A DNA stretch of 53,270 nt, taken from NCBI GenBank assembly GCA_031289145.1, contig JAITQA010000070.1, positions 1 through 53,270 of the forward strand, written 5' to 3'. Made by a program: the position numbers and the translations under genes. This DNA is from Dysgonamonadaceae bacterium (lineage in GTDB: Bacteria > Bacteroidota > Bacteroidia > Bacteroidales > Azobacteroidaceae). This document shows positions 53,175 through 53,270 of the stretch, piece after piece. The first letter of the stretch is position 1; each line of letters opens with the position of its first letter. The notes under the pieces were generated by a model. That model worked only from the letters and a program-made list of their open reading frames with translations. It ran no database searches and had not been told where the DNA came from.

Positions 53175-53259
53175 CGTCATTGCGAAGCCGAAGGCTGAAG
53201 CAATCTAATTACTACATCTCTTTCTCCGGATTGCTTCGGGCTTCGCCCTCGCAATGACG
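53175..53259. repeat. Inverted repeat with 31-base arms (dispersed palindromic element)
   Basis: CGTCATTGCGA...GAAGCAATC (53175-53205) and GATTGCTTCG...GCAATGACG (53229-53259) are imperfect reverse complements separated by 23 bases. Outer ends match perfectly (CGTCATTGCGA/TCGCAATGACG, the latter with one offset). Such elements recur in many genomes as small palindromic repeats or non-autonomous MITE-like units; only one copy is visible here. Confidence 0.7.
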
Positions 53260-53270
53260 ATACGACGTTT

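Overview
The window comes from a Bacteroidota chromosome, most likely order Bacteroidales. Support includes the ATP synthase gene order atpD-atpC-x-atpB-atpE-atpF-atpH-atpA-atpG, many -7 boxes of the form TAnnTTTG in front of genes, almost no Shine-Dalgarno sequences, TonB-dependent receptors with carboxypeptidase-regulatory domains, a GLPGLI protein, a NigD-like lipoprotein and an exosortase. No rRNA, tRNA, CRISPR array or complete insertion sequence was found. Everything here is read by eye from sequence; family names come from motif recognition, not from a search.

Region 1 (1-8160) is an AT-rich accessory island. It encodes a RiPP (ribosomally made, modified peptide) system of the kind called GG-Bacteroidales: a small HTH regulator, a 70-residue Cys-rich precursor with a double-Gly-type leader, a GLPGLI protein, a TonB-dependent-receptor-like barrel, a radical SAM/SPASM maturase, a companion pseudo-rSAM protein, and only the first 44 codons of a C39 peptidase/ABC exporter. 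The stretch 4968-5540 in front of the maturase is a recent, internally deleted duplicate of the regulator tail, promoter, leader, precursor, terminator and GLPGLI end found at 400-2178. As a result the maturase sits under a near-identical copy of the precursor's promoter and attenuator.

Region 2 (8197-19158) is mostly chromosomal housekeeping. It holds an outer-membrane receptor; a minus-strand operon of a carboxy(nor)spermidine dehydrogenase-like enzyme, recA, tdk and a TPR protein, the last three with overlapping start and stop codons; an unknown lipoprotein behind a hairpin; and an exosortase overlapping an aminopeptidase P.

Region 3 (19242-27515) reads plus: an outer-membrane protein, lptC, a CNNM/CBS protein, ppiD, rlmN, then rpsU, a tyrosine recombinase and hpf, closed by a perfect 15-bp terminator shared with the converging ATP synthase operon. 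hpf has a perfect Shine-Dalgarno sequence, which is exceptional here.

Region 4 (27518-36839) holds the complete F-type ATP synthase operon and a two-gene acyltransferase operon matching the glycine/ornithine-lipid enzymes.

Region 5 (36832-53270) has a NigD-like lipoprotein, a Yip1-type membrane protein, smpB, metH, an O-acetylhomoserine sulfhydrylase, a two-PDZ protein, an outer-membrane transport protein, a Tyr/Trp/Gly-rich disordered protein, ygiQ, a U32 peptidase and metA. metA carries Glu111, the acetyl-CoA-type residue, so metA, metY and metH form a coherent acetyl-dependent methionine route. The right edge (52905-53270) is non-coding and contains a 31-bp-arm inverted repeat.
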